From contig NZ_CP021434.1 in the NCBI RefSeq assembly GCF_002162355.1, positions 1,272,501-1,336,500 of the forward strand: a stretch of DNA of 64,000 nt, in the 5' to 3' direction. This DNA comes from Tumebacillus avium (GTDB lineage: Bacteria > Bacillota > Bacilli > Tumebacillales > Tumebacillaceae). Under the pieces are notes generated by a model that saw only the letters and a program-made list of their open reading frames with translations, was not told where the DNA came from and ran no database searches. Shown piece after piece: positions 8,927 to 17,677 of this stretch (positions are counted from its first letter, which is position 1; every line of letters starts with the position of its first letter). A program made the translations under genes and the position numbers.

Positions 8927-10672
8927 CTAAACCGCTGCTGTTTCGACCGCCCCTTGCTGGAGGAGGTACATCTTGTGGTAGAGGCCCTGCTCGGCGAGCA
9001 GTTCCTGGTGGGTGCCGCGCTCGATGATCTCGCCGCGGTGCAGGACGAGGATCAGGTCGGCATCCTGGATCGTGGACAGGCGATGCGCGATCGCGATCGT
9101 GGTGCGGCCGCGGCGCATTTTTTCCAAGGCGCTCTGGATCATCTCTTCGGTCTCCGTGTCCACGCTCGCCGTCGCTTCGTCGAGCACGAGGATCTTCGGG
9201 TTCAAAGCCATCGTGCGGGCGAAGCTCAAGAGCTGTCTCTGGCCGCTGGAGAACGTCGCGCCGCGCTCGCCGACCGGCTCGTCATAGCCGTGCGGGAGCT
9301 TTTGGATAAACGGGTCGGCCTGCACGAAACGAGCCGCCTCGATGATCTCTTCATCGGTGATCTCTGCGTTGTGCAGGCGGATGTTCTGCTTCACATCGCC
9401 GACAAACAGGAACGGGTCCTGCAGCACGAGGCCCAATTTCTTGCGCAGCTCCTCATCGGAAAACGCCCGCAGCGGCGCGCCGTCGATGGTGATCTCTCCC
9501 TCGCTGATGCTGTAAAAGCGCATCAAGAGGTTGATGATCGTGCTCTTGCCGCTCCCCGTATGCCCAACCAGCGCCACGGTCTGGCCCGGCTTGGCGGTGA
9601 AGGAGATGTTTTTCAGCACCGGATTGGCGCCGTCATAAGAGAAGGTGACATCTTTAAACTCGATCAGTCCTTCGCCCACCGTCGGGTCGGCTGTGCCCTC
9701 CTGCTGCGGCGCATAACGATCCTGGTCGAGCAGTTGGAACACACGCTCCGCCGCAACCAGCGCTTCCTGCAGCTGGGCCAGACGGAACATCATCTGGTTG
9801 ACCGGCTCGAAGAAGCGGTCGAGGTAGTTCAGAAACGCATAGATGACGCCGACCGATACCGCTGTGGTCAACGAGTTAAAGCCAAAGTAGCCGAGAATCA
9901 GGATCAGCGCAAACATGTAGAGCAGGTCGACCATCGGCCGCAGGAGCAGACCGTTGATCTTCAACCGCTTCATGTTCGCCTGATAATGCTCGTCGTTGGT
10001 CCCGCCAAACTCTTCGCGCATCCGCTTCTCTTGATGGAAGGCCTGGATGATCGTCATGCCTTGGATCGATTCGTTCAGACGCGCGTTGAGCTGGCTCAGC
10101 TTCTCGCGGGAGAGGTGGAACACTTTCGCGCTCACCCGGCGGTAGAACCACATCAGGCCGGCGACCAGCGGCGCTACGATCAGGAACAGGCCGGCCAGCT
10201 TCGGGTCGAGGATGAACAGGCCGACGAGAATACCGATCATCAAGACGATGCTCTGCACAAACGCGGAGAGCACGGAGACAAAAAGCTCCTTGACCGCTTC
10301 CGTGTCATTGGTGATCCGCGAGACGAGCGAACCGCCCGGCGTGCGGTCGAAAAATTCCAAGCCCAGATGCTGCACTTTGCTGAACACGTCCATCCGCAGT
10401 TGGCGGACGATCCAGTGGGCGATTTTGTGGAAGGAAAGCAGTTGAAAATAGTTGATCGTCACACCTGCGATGTGCAGGATCAGATAGCCCGCACCAAGCA
10501 GGATCAGCATCTCGCGGTCAAACTGCCGCGGGGTGAGGTAATCGTCGATAAAAATTCGCACCAGCTGCGGTCCTGCCACATCGGCAGCCGTCGCCAGCGT
10601 CAGCATCGCAAAGGCGATGAGCAGCGCCTTACGATGCGGAATCAGATAACGAAGCAGTCTTCGCATCACCAT
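8927..10672 (-). CDS. Heterodimeric ABC exporter, consensus half (YheH/BmrD-like)
   Basis: This 581-residue half-transporter has a six-helix permease domain (about 15-310) and an ATPase domain with Walker A GHTGSGKST, signature SSGQRQ and Walker B followed by a catalytic glutamate (LVLDEATASVD). Together with the upstream gene it should form a heterodimeric multidrug exporter like Bacillus BmrC/BmrD (YheI/YheH), pumping drugs or lipids across the cell membrane. ATG 10672 (AAGGAGG 11 bases before) overlaps the end of the upstream gene by 44 bases, so the halves are coupled. Confidence 0.9.
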   Translation of the reverse strand: MVMRRLLRYLIPHRKALLIAFAMLTLATAADVAGPQLVRIFIDDYLTPRQFDREMLILLGAGYLILHIAGVTINYFQLLSFHKIAHWIVRQLRMDVFSKVQHLGLEFFDRTPGGSLVSRITNDTEAVKELFVSVLSAFVQSIVLMIGILVGLFILDPKLAGLFLIVAPLVAGLMWFYRRVSAKVFHLSREKLSQLNARLNESIQGMTIIQAFHQEKRMREEFGGTNDEHYQANMKRLKINGLLLRPMVDLLYMFALILILGYFGFNSLTTAVSVGVIYAFLNYLDRFFEPVNQMMFRLAQLQEALVAAERVFQLLDQDRYAPQQEGTADPTVGEGLIEFKDVTFSYDGANPVLKNISFTAKPGQTVALVGHTGSGKSTIINLLMRFYSISEGEITIDGAPLRAFSDEELRKKLGLVLQDPFLFVGDVKQNIRLHNAEITDEEIIEAARFVQADPFIQKLPHGYDEPVGERGATFSSGQRQLLSFARTMALNPKILVLDEATASVDTETEEMIQSALEKMRRGRTTIAIAHRLSTIQDADLILVLHRGEIIERGTHQELLAEQGLYHKMYLLQQGAVETAAV

Positions 10673-12428
10673 GGCCGGGTCCACCTCCTTGTTCCACGAG
10701 CGATTCCAACTGCTGGTTGCGGTACATCATCGCATACCAGCCTTCTTCCTGCATCAGCTCGTCATGCGTGCCGCGTTCGGCGATCTTGCCGTCTTCGAGC
10801 ACGAGTATTCCTTCCGCATGTTCGATCGCAGAGAGGCGATGTGCGGAGATCAATGTTGTTTTGTTCTGGCGGTACTCTTTCAGCGCGTCGAGAATCGCTT
10901 TTTCCGTCTTGGCGTCCACCGCCGACAAGGAGTCGTCGAGGATCAGCACTTCCGGGTTCATCAAGAGGGCGCGCGCGATAGAAATGCGCTGCTTCTGCCC
11001 GCCGGACAAGGTCACGCCGCGCTCGCCGACGACCGTTTTGTAGCCGTCTTCGAAGCGCAGGATGTCTTCATGGATGCAAGCGAGCTTCGCCGCCATGATC
11101 ACGTCGTCCATCGTTGCGTCCGGCTTGCCAAACGCGATGTTTTCCGCGACCGTCGCCGAAAACAGGAAATGATCCTGCGGCACATAGCCGATCGCCGCGC
11201 GCAGCCAGCGCAGTTTGAAGTCGTAGATCGAAGTTCCGCCGATGCGAATGTCCCCTTCGGTCACGTCAAACTCGCGCAGGAGCAGCCGGAGCAGGGTCGA
11301 TTTGCCCGCCCCCGTTTTGCCGACGATGCCAAGCGTGTGGCCTTGTTTCAGCTCCACGCGGATGTTCTGCAAGGCCGGGGTCGCTTTTTCCGGATAGGAG
11401 AAGATGTCGATATCATAAGCGATGTCGCCGCTCGGCACGTCCTTCACGGCGTCTTCTTTGTTCCAGACTTCCGACTTGATGTTGAGCAAAGCGTCAACGC
11501 GGTCATAGGAAGCGCGGCCGCGCTCGACGATGTTGAACAGCCAGCCAAAGGCCAGCATCGGCCAGATCAGGTGACCGAGCAGCATCGTGAACTGGGTGAG
11601 CTGCCCGAGGGTCAGTTTCCCTTGGACGACAAACCAGCCGCCAAACGATACGGCAAGGAAGAAGGCCAGCCCGACGACCAAAGAGATGGTCGGGTCGAAC
11701 AAGGAGTCGATCTTCGCGACCTGGATGTTTTTCTGCGCGGTGTCCTTGGTGAGATTCTCAAACTCTTTTTTCTCAGCGTCTTCCTGCCCAAACGCTTTGA
11801 CGACGCGCACGCCGGCGATGTTCTCCTGCACCTTGTCGTTGAGCGTGGAGAACGCCTCCTGCGCCTTGTGGAAGCGCTCGTGGAGCAGGTTGCCGTATTT
11901 GGCTTCCGCATAGACCATGATCGGCATCGGCAGCAAGGTGATCAGAGTCAGCTCCCAGGAGATCGTCGCCGCCATGGCGATGATCACGGCGCTCCCCATC
12001 GCCACCGAGTCGACCAGGGTCAACACGCCGTCGCCTGCGGTCAGCTCGATCGCCGAGATGTCGTTGGTCGCGTGCGCCATCAAGTCGCCGGTGCGGCGCT
12101 TGTGGTAGAACTGCGGCGACAGGTTGGTGAAATGTTTGTACAGACGGTTGCGCAAGAGGCGGCTCATGCGGAACGCCGCACCAAAGATGTAGATCCGCCA
12201 CACGTAGCGCAGCACGTAGATGGTCACGCCGATCCCAAACAGCAGAATCAGCCATTTGGTCAGCTCCGCCCCGGTCAGCGTCCCGCCGTTGATGTCGTCG
12301 ACGATCACGCCGATCACATAGGGCGGAATCAAGTTGAGGGCGGCGACGAACAGGAGGATGATCACTCCGGTCGCGTACGCCTTTTTCTCCATCTTGAAAT
12401 ACCATAGTAAGTCTCGAAAAATGCTCAT
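10629..12428 (-). CDS. Heterodimeric ABC exporter, degenerate half (YheI/BmrC-like)
   Basis: A 599-residue permease-ATPase protein: helices about 15-300, Walker A GKTGAGKST, signature LSGGQKQ. After Walker B the catalytic glutamate is replaced by aspartate (LILDDSLSAVD), the typical asymmetry of BmrC-type halves, so only one of the two ATP sites of the dimer is expected to be fully active. ATG 12428 (MSIFRDLLWYF) is preferred because further upstream lies a leader peptide and two terminators. Expression probably depends on read-through of these. Confidence 0.92.
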   Translation of the reverse strand: MSIFRDLLWYFKMEKKAYATGVIILLFVAALNLIPPYVIGVIVDDINGGTLTGAELTKWLILLFGIGVTIYVLRYVWRIYIFGAAFRMSRLLRNRLYKHFTNLSPQFYHKRRTGDLMAHATNDISAIELTAGDGVLTLVDSVAMGSAVIIAMAATISWELTLITLLPMPIMVYAEAKYGNLLHERFHKAQEAFSTLNDKVQENIAGVRVVKAFGQEDAEKKEFENLTKDTAQKNIQVAKIDSLFDPTISLVVGLAFFLAVSFGGWFVVQGKLTLGQLTQFTMLLGHLIWPMLAFGWLFNIVERGRASYDRVDALLNIKSEVWNKEDAVKDVPSGDIAYDIDIFSYPEKATPALQNIRVELKQGHTLGIVGKTGAGKSTLLRLLLREFDVTEGDIRIGGTSIYDFKLRWLRAAIGYVPQDHFLFSATVAENIAFGKPDATMDDVIMAAKLACIHEDILRFEDGYKTVVGERGVTLSGGQKQRISIARALLMNPEVLILDDSLSAVDAKTEKAILDALKEYRQNKTTLISAHRLSAIEHAEGILVLEDGKIAERGTHDELMQEEGWYAMMYRNQQLESLVEQGGGPGHGDAKTASLSDSAS

Positions 12429-12458
12429 GATTGCTGTCCCACTCCCCTCTTTCCCTAA

Positions 12459-12501
12459 CAAAAAAAGAGTCACCGGCATAGAAAGATGCCTGTGACTCTT
12501 T
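12459..12501 (-). terminator. Second attenuator hairpin before the exporter genes
   Basis: Minus strand AAGAGTCACAGGCAT pairs with ATGCCGGTGACTCTT (one mismatch) and is followed by TTTTTTTG, 30 bases before the exporter ATG. A strong terminator in front of the gene it should express points to attenuation control. Confidence 0.85.
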
Positions 12502-12510
12502 GGGTATTCC

Positions 12511-12550
12511 AAAAATAGAAAACCACAGGCGCGCAGAACGCTCCTGTGGT
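12511..12550 (-). terminator. First attenuator hairpin before the exporter genes
   Basis: Minus strand CCACAGGAGCG pairs with CGCGCCTGTGG and is followed by TTTTCTATTTTT. It lies 41 bases after the leader peptide stop codon, a good distance for coupling to ribosome position. Confidence 0.8.
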
Positions 12551-12590
12551 GAGTATCACGAATGGATGTAAGCATACGATGAAGTATCGC

Positions 12591-12689
12591 CTACCGCACA
12601 AGTGCTCCCCGAACAGTCAGTTCCGCGTTGTTATGCAGTTGTTGATGCTGTAGCTTGCGCACTTTGGTGACCAAGAAGACTTTTTGCAT
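12591..12689 (-). CDS. 32-residue leader peptide of the ABC exporter (BmrB-like)
   Basis: A 33-codon frame (MQKVFLVTKVRK... ending GALVR, TAG) starts at ATG 12689 with GAAGGGAGG 9 bases upstream. It sits between a good promoter and two terminators in front of the exporter operon, the layout of bmrB-bmrC-bmrD in Bacillus subtilis, where ribosome stalling on the leader by ribosome-targeting drugs prevents termination. Hairpin-forming segments follow the stop (GCGATAC/GTATGC). The peptide is basic and not hydrophobic. Drug induction here is inference. Confidence 0.75.
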   Translation of the reverse strand: MQKVFLVTKVRKLQHQQLHNNAELTVRGALVR

Positions 12690-12727
12690 AACACGAAACC
12701 TCCCTTCGGAATTTTTTGAATGTATAG

Positions 12728-12757
12728 AGTATACCTTGCGGACGGATTGGTTGTAAA
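12728..12757 (-). promoter_or_regulatory. Sigma-A type promoter of the leader-exporter operon
   Basis: Minus strand -35 TTTACA (12752-12757) and -10 TATACT (12728-12733) are separated by 18 bases and lie about 40 bases before the leader ATG. Confidence 0.7.
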
Positions 12758-12840
12758 GGTGGATTTTACAACTTTTTCTTATTGAGCGATCTGTGCTACA
12801 ATCTTGTATTGTAACTTTGAGCTAGGAGGAGGATCTTCTC

Positions 12841-13458
12841 GTGACACTGAAAGTTCGTCCTTATACGCTTGCCGATTATGCAGGGTTGCTCGAGGTGCAG
12901 CGAGAAGCGTTTCCGCCTCCTTTTCCGGAAGAATTGTGGTGGCAGGAAGAGCAGATCGCAGCACACGTAAACACCTTTCCACAAGGGGCGATGGCAGCCG
13001 TTGTTGACGGTGTGATCGCCGGATCGGCGACGGCGCTTCTGATCAAGTATGACGGGAAGCCGCACACGTGGGCGGAAGTGTCGGACAACGGCTGGATTCA
13101 AGGCAGCCATCAACCGGACGGCGACAGTCTGTACGGCATCGACGTCTGCGTGCGCCCGTCGTTTCGCGGCCAAGGCGTGGCCAAAGCGTTGTATCAGGCC
13201 CGGCAGCAGTTGGTCGTCGAGCTTGGGCTGAAGCGCTTTTTGGCAGGCTGCCGCATTCCGAATTTTCATGAGCATGCGGATCGGATGAGCGCAGACGAGT
13301 ATGTCGAGCGCGTCGTGCGCGGTGAGATCTACGACCTCGTGCTGTCGTTTATGCTGAAGCAGGGGCTGCGTCCCTTGCAGGTGCTGCATGACTACTTAGA
13401 AGATGAAGAGTCTTTACACAAAGCGGTTCTGGTCGAATGGCCGAATCCGAATCTATAA
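12841..13458 (+). CDS. GNAT family N-acetyltransferase
   Basis: This 205-residue protein carries a GNAT fold: acetyl-CoA binding motif RPSFRGQGVAKAL about 110-122 and central strand region YGIDVCV. GNAT enzymes transfer acetyl from acetyl-CoA to amines; the substrate is not evident. GTG 12841 follows AGGAGG. The next gene (a carbon-nitrogen hydrolase) starts 16 bases after its stop; in other Bacilli a fused or paired GNAT-nitrilase arrangement is common, so both probably act on the same amide or amine. Confidence 0.88.
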   Translation: MTLKVRPYTLADYAGLLEVQREAFPPPFPEELWWQEEQIAAHVNTFPQGAMAAVVDGVIAGSATALLIKYDGKPHTWAEVSDNGWIQGSHQPDGDSLYGIDVCVRPSFRGQGVAKALYQARQQLVVELGLKRFLAGCRIPNFHEHADRMSADEYVERVVRGEIYDLVLSFMLKQGLRPLQVLHDYLEDEESLHKAVLVEWPNPNL

Positions 13459-13474
13459 AGGGGGTGCAGGAGAG

Positions 13475-14350
13475 ATGACAACTCCGCTCGTAGGTACCGT
13501 GACGTATGAACTCAAACCGCTGCAGTCGTATGAAGAATACTGGCAGACGGTGCAGATGCATGTGCAGTCGGCACAGCGTCAAAATGTAAGACTTTTGGTG
13601 TTCCCGGAGTATCAGACCGCGCAGTTGCTTGCGCTTCAGCCGGTGATGACGCACGCCGAAGCGGTGGCGTATCTGGATGGTTTTACCGAAGAGTATGTGA
13701 CGCGTTTTTCGCAGTTGGCGCAGGAGAATGAACTGACGATCCTCGGCGGCACGCACATCGTCAAAGAAGGCGACGGCTACGTGAACAAAGCGTATCTGTT
13801 CTACCCGGACGGCCGCGTGGAAACGCAGAACAAAGTCCACACCACGCCGGAAGAGCGCAAGGTCTGGGATTTGAAGCCGGGCGAAGATTTTGCTGTTTTT
13901 GACACGGAGATCGGCAAAGTAGCGATCTTAACGTGCTATGACATCGAGTTCCCGGAAACGGCGCGCATCGTCGCGGACATGGGAGCGGAGATCATCCTCT
14001 GCCCGTCCTACACCGATGCCCCGGCCGGCTTCTACCGCGTGCGGTACTGTGCGCAGGCGCGTGCGGTGGAGAACCAGCTGTTCGTCGTGATGAGCGGCCT
14101 GGTCGGTTCCGTGCCGGGCGTGGAGCAGATCGACATGGCCTACTCGAAAGGCGCAGTCTTCGCGCCGTGCGACTACCCGTTCCCTCCGGACGGCATCCTC
14201 TCCGAAGGCATGCTCAACGCCAGCATGGTCACCACAGCGCCGATCGACCTCGTCCGCCTGAACGAGAACCGCACCATGGGCAACGTCTCCCCTTATTTTG
14301 ACCGCAAACCGGAAGTTTACGCCAAGCAAAGCAAAAGCCTGCCTCTGTAA
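13475..14350 (+). CDS. Carbon-nitrogen hydrolase (nitrilase superfamily)
   Basis: The 291-residue enzyme shows the Glu-Lys-Cys catalytic set: Glu45 in FPEY, Lys120 in TQNKVHTTPEE, Cys154 in ILTCYDIEFPE. These cytoplasmic enzymes hydrolyse amides or nitriles to acids plus ammonia. ATG 13475 has AGGAG nearby; the frame upstream runs into the acetyltransferase gene but lacks homology. It is paired with the upstream GNAT gene and closed by a terminator. A second, shorter CN hydrolase-GNAT pair lies at 53.5-54.7 kb in the opposite order. Confidence 0.93.
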   Translation: MTTPLVGTVTYELKPLQSYEEYWQTVQMHVQSAQRQNVRLLVFPEYQTAQLLALQPVMTHAEAVAYLDGFTEEYVTRFSQLAQENELTILGGTHIVKEGDGYVNKAYLFYPDGRVETQNKVHTTPEERKVWDLKPGEDFAVFDTEIGKVAILTCYDIEFPETARIVADMGAEIILCPSYTDAPAGFYRVRYCAQARAVENQLFVVMSGLVGSVPGVEQIDMAYSKGAVFAPCDYPFPPDGILSEGMLNASMVTTAPIDLVRLNENRTMGNVSPYFDRKPEVYAKQSKSLPL

Positions 14351-14370
14351 TGAGGGCAGGCTTTTTTATT
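14337..14370 (+). terminator. Terminator after GNAT-CN hydrolase operon
   Basis: AGCCTGCCTC pairs with GAGGGCAGGCT across the stop codon region and is followed by TTTTTTATT. Confidence 0.85.
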
Positions 14371-14374
14371 GTGC

Positions 14375-15417
14375 TTAAAAATTGAAATTGTCCGGGTCCG
14401 GGCCGACGCGTTTGTGCTGGTCGAGGGTGTTGATGGTGGTGATCTCTTCGTCGGTCAAGGTGAAATCGAACAGGTCGGCATTGGACTGGATGCGCTCGGG
14501 GCGGATCGATTTGGGGATCGTTGCCCAGCCGGTCTGGAACTGCCAGCGCAGGACGATCTGTGCCACCGACTTGTTGTGATGCTCGGCGATGGTCTGCAGC
14601 GCCTGCTCTTGCAAAATTTGGCCTTGTGCAAGCGGCGACCACGCTACTGGCAAGATGCCATGCTGGTCGAGATAGTCTTCAATTCAGCCTGCACGAGGCG
14701 CGGGTGGCGCTCCAATTGGTCAATTGCCGGCTTCACGGTTGCGACGGCAAGCAGTTGTTCCAGGTGGTGGATGTGGAAGTTGCTGACGCCAATCGCCCCG
14801 ACGCGGCCGTCGTTGTAGAGTCCTTCGAGCGCTTTCCAGCTGTCGAGGAATTTGCCTTCGACCGGCCAGTGGATCAAGTACAGGTCGAGTTTTTCCAAAC
14901 CGAGACGCTGCAGGCTTTCTTCATACGCCTCGACTTCCCGCCCGGCGCGGGAAATCGCAGCGGTGTCGATGTGGCGGTATCCTTGGGCGCTGGCGCTGGC
15001 TTTTTTCTCCGGAGCAACAAATTGCACCGCAATCGTCGAGCCGATTGGGAAAAACACGCCGTGCGAAAATGCGGTGATGCAGCGGGCGACGAGCAGCAGT
15101 TGAAACGCGTGTGACAGCGCCGCCACCGTGTTGCCGGCGATAAAGATCAGCATCAGCGTCATGAGCAGCGTTTTGCGGTTCATGCGGTTGGTCAAAGCGG
15201 TCATGATCGGAGCGCCAACTGCAACGTCGACCGCATATCCGGAGATCAGGAGGCCAGCCAGCGTGATCCCGATGTTCAGGTCATCGGCGATCGACGCGAG
15301 CAGTCCAACCGGGACGAATTCGGTCGTCCCGATCCCAAACGCGCTGATCGCCAGAGCCAGCAGCGCCAAGGTGCCTGTTCGTTGATTGTTAGCTGTTGTA
15401 ACGGGTGTTGAATTCAT
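14375..15417 (-). pseudogene. Chimeric MFS transporter / aldo-keto reductase pseudogene
   Basis: Reading from ATG 15417, the first 143 residues are an MFS drug-efflux N-terminus ([27 protein letters not shown]). The frame then passes directly into an aldo-keto reductase at [11 protein letters not shown]. The reductase part has lost about 40 residues after DTAAI, continues ([27 protein letters not shown]), loses frame near 14679 (one base missing in AAGACTATC) and resumes as [15 protein letters not shown] through to PDNFNF at 14375. Two deletions plus a frameshift mean no working product. An intact paralogue lies at 47777-48607. Confidence 0.85.
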
Positions 15418-15540
15418 TGGTTCCTCCTTTGTATGATGTGTGGCATGAGTGTTATTATGGAGGGGTTAGTTTCGAAAGTGAAGTACGCACTTTGGAGTGC
15501 CATAGGCACCCGCAGGTACTATAGATCAAAGGTGAAAAGC

Positions 15541-15773
15541 GCACCAGCGAGCTGAAAAAACTCATGCCCGACATCACGCAAAAAATGCTGACTCAGCAGC
15601 TGCGCGAACTGGAGACGGACGGCGTGGTCAGCCGCACCGTTTATGAGCAAGTGCCGCCGAAAGTCATCTATTCGCTCACCGAGTACGGCTGGTCACTCCG
15701 CCCGATTCTCGACGCGATGTGCGCGTGGGGCGAGAAACATATCGTGCAGGCCGGGCTTTCCTGCGACGCGTAA
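15541..15773 (+). pseudogene. HxlR family regulator, N-terminally truncated
   Basis: The frame [42 protein letters not shown] is the C-terminal two thirds of an HxlR winged-helix regulator. The usual N-terminal helix with the GGKW motif is missing: a stop codon (TAG, in the bases before 15541) interrupts the frame and only a scrambled trace (KYALWSAIG in another frame) is found upstream. It faces away from the decayed MFS gene, the usual arrangement of an HxlR gene with its target, so both probably decayed together. An internal ATG at 15564 could still give 69 residues. Confidence 0.7.
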
Positions 15774-15837
15774 GTTCCCTTACTGCAAGAAGCGGGTCCG
15801 ACAGGGTACGCTACAAGGAAAAGGAGGCGTTTGCGCC

Positions 15838-16449
15838 ATGGTATTTGACATCAAAATTTTCTCCGACTACATCTGACCGTTTTGCTATGTCGGCAAGGGT
15901 CTTGTCGATCGTTTAAAAGAAGAGTTTGAGATTCGCGACGAGTGGGTCTACATCGAGATCCACCCTGACACGCCGCAAGCCGGGGTGCCTTTGACAGAAA
16001 AGTTCCCTGGGATGAGTCCCGAGCAGCTGTTTGCCGGTGTGCGCCGGGCAGGTGCCTTGTATGGGATTGAGTTTGGGAATGTGGAAAAGCTGGCCAATTC
16101 GCGCCAGGCGATTGAAGCGAGCGAATATGCGCGGGACCACGGGAAATTCGGGGAGTATCACGACCTCGTGCTGCATGCGTATTTCACCGAGAGTCGGGAC
16201 ATTGGAGATGTGAGCGTGCTGCTGGAACTGGCGCGCCAGGCGGGGCTGGATGCGGAAGAGCTGCAGCGGGCGCTGGACGATGGCCGTTATGCGGCGCGTT
16301 TGGAAGCGGCGCAGGAGCAGGCGTATCAGTACGGGGTATCCGGGACGCCGACGTTTATTGTGAACAACAAGTACCGGGTCGTTGGAGCCCAGCCTTTGGA
16401 GGCGTTCCGCAGTGCGCTGAAGCGCATCGAGGAGGAAGAAGCTGAGTGA
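15838..16449 (+). CDS. DsbA/FrnE-like thiol oxidoreductase with in-frame TGA (candidate selenoprotein)
   Basis: From ATG 15838 (GGAGG 10 bases upstream) the frame reads MVFDIKIFSDYI-TGA-PFCYVGKG and then continues without a stop to 16449, 203 residues in all. FrnE-type DsbA proteins start with SDYVCPFCYIGK, so TGA (15874-15876, codon 13) stands precisely at the first cysteine of the CxxC redox motif. The rest is a normal DsbA fold (helical insert about 60-150, cis-proline motif VSGTPTFIVNN about 175). A SECIS-like hairpin follows the TGA. If selenocysteine is inserted, this is a cytoplasmic UxxC oxidoreductase; otherwise it is a nonsense mutant. Its stop overlaps the MFS start (GTGA). Confidence 0.75.
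15889..15909 (+). promoter_or_regulatory. SECIS-like hairpin directly after the in-frame TGA
   Basis: UCGGCAAG (15890-15897) pairs fully with CUUGUCGA (15901-15908), including one G-U pair, around a GGU loop; a further G-U pair closes it. The loop starts 22 bases after the TGA. Bacterial SECIS elements are stem-loops with a guanine-led (GGU) apical loop about 16-37 bases downstream; E. coli fdhF has the same GGUCU at its tip. Confidence 0.65.
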
Positions 16450-17630
16450 GTGAGCAGCAACAGGCGGTAGAGCACAACCCGCCGCTGTGGACCAAAGACT
16501 TTTTTGCCACAGCGGTATCGAACTTGTTTTTATTTTTAGGCTTTCAGATGTTGATCCCGACCTTGCCCGTCTATGTCAGCGGCATGGGCGGCGATGATAC
16601 GCAGGTCGGCTTGGTGATCGGGATGTTCACGATCTCCGCCCTGCTGATCCGCCCGTTCGCCGGGCGGTGGCTGGACACGGTCGGCCGGCGCAAGATCTTG
16701 CTCACGGGGCTGTTGATCTACATTTTATCGGTCATCGGGTACTACTTCACCGCTGCGGTCGTGCTGGTGCTGCTGTTGCGAGTCGTGCACGGCTTTGGCT
16801 GGGGCATGACGACCACTTCCTACGGCACGATCGTCGCCGACATCATCCCGCCGAAGCGGCGCGGAGAAGGCATGGGCTACTACGGGCTGTCGGCCAACTT
16901 GGCGATGGCGCTGGCTCCGTTGCTTGGGATCTGGCTGATGGAGGAGTACGGATTCGGCTGGGTGTTTGGGATCTCGACGGGGCTGGCCGTGTTGGCGCTG
17001 CTGTTGACGCAGTTGATCACGATCGCGCCGCCGGTGAAGCGGGACACGGCAGCGGGTGCTCCGGCGCAGAAAGAAGGGCTGTTTGAGAAGGAAGCCTTTT
17101 TCCCGTCGTTTCTGGTCTTGTTTCTGGCGATTTCCTACGGGGGGATCGTCAGCTTCATCACCTTGTTCGCACAGGAAGCGGGCATTGCCAACGTCGGTTG
17201 GTTCTTCCTCGCCAATGCGGTGATGCTGATGCTGGTGCGTCCGTTTTCCGGCAAGCTGTTTGACCGCAAAGGGCACCAGTGGGTGCTGTTGCCGGGCGCT
17301 GTGTTTACGGCGGCGGGGCTGCTTTTGCTCTCCTACACCGACAGCCTGCCGATGCTGATCCTGTCGGCCGTCTGCTATGGCATCGGTTTTGGCGCGATCC
17401 AGCCATCGCTCCAAGCCTGGACGATCAACCGCGTCCCGCCCCACCGCCGGGGTGCGGCCAACGGCACCTACTTCTCCGCCTTCGACCTCGGCATCGGCGC
17501 AGGAGCCATCCTGCTCGGCGCGGTGGCGAAACTGACCTCCTATGCGATCATGTACCGCCTCTCCGTGCTGCTGGTCGTCGGGTATCTGGTGGCGTATGTG
17601 GTGTATCTGGTGAGGGGAGTGCAAAGATAA
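16446..17630 (+). CDS. MFS transporter
   Basis: This 394-residue protein has twelve hydrophobic helices and the MFS loop 2-3 motif in the form GRWLDTVGRRKILL (about 72-85) plus PPKRRGEGMGYYG (about 136-148), typical of drug or metabolite exporters of the DHA1 type. The GTG start overlaps the stop of the oxidoreductase gene by four bases, so both are translated together. The coupling suggests a linked role, for example export of a thiol-reactive compound, but nothing else supports that. Confidence 0.9.
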   Translation: MSEQQQAVEHNPPLWTKDFFATAVSNLFLFLGFQMLIPTLPVYVSGMGGDDTQVGLVIGMFTISALLIRPFAGRWLDTVGRRKILLTGLLIYILSVIGYYFTAAVVLVLLLRVVHGFGWGMTTTSYGTIVADIIPPKRRGEGMGYYGLSANLAMALAPLLGIWLMEEYGFGWVFGISTGLAVLALLLTQLITIAPPVKRDTAAGAPAQKEGLFEKEAFFPSFLVLFLAISYGGIVSFITLFAQEAGIANVGWFFLANAVMLMLVRPFSGKLFDRKGHQWVLLPGAVFTAAGLLLLSYTDSLPMLILSAVCYGIGFGAIQPSLQAWTINRVPPHRRGAANGTYFSAFDLGIGAGAILLGAVAKLTSYAIMYRLSVLLVVGYLVAYVVYLVRGVQR

Positions 17631-17670
17631 AAAAGACCTTGTGCGTAAAATTATGCACAAGGTCTTTTCT
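17631..17670 (+). terminator. Terminator shared by MFS gene and the toxin gene
   Basis: AAAGACCTTGTGC pairs with GCACAAGGTCTTT and is flanked by A and T runs on both sides, so it can stop transcripts from both strands. Confidence 0.85.
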
Positions 17671-17677
17671 TTGATAT

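Noticed and set aside
15985..16449. DsbA-like gene starting at ATG 15985
   Set aside because: This start has no ribosome site and would remove the first strand and the redox motif of the fold; the frame is continuous back to 15838 apart from the TGA.
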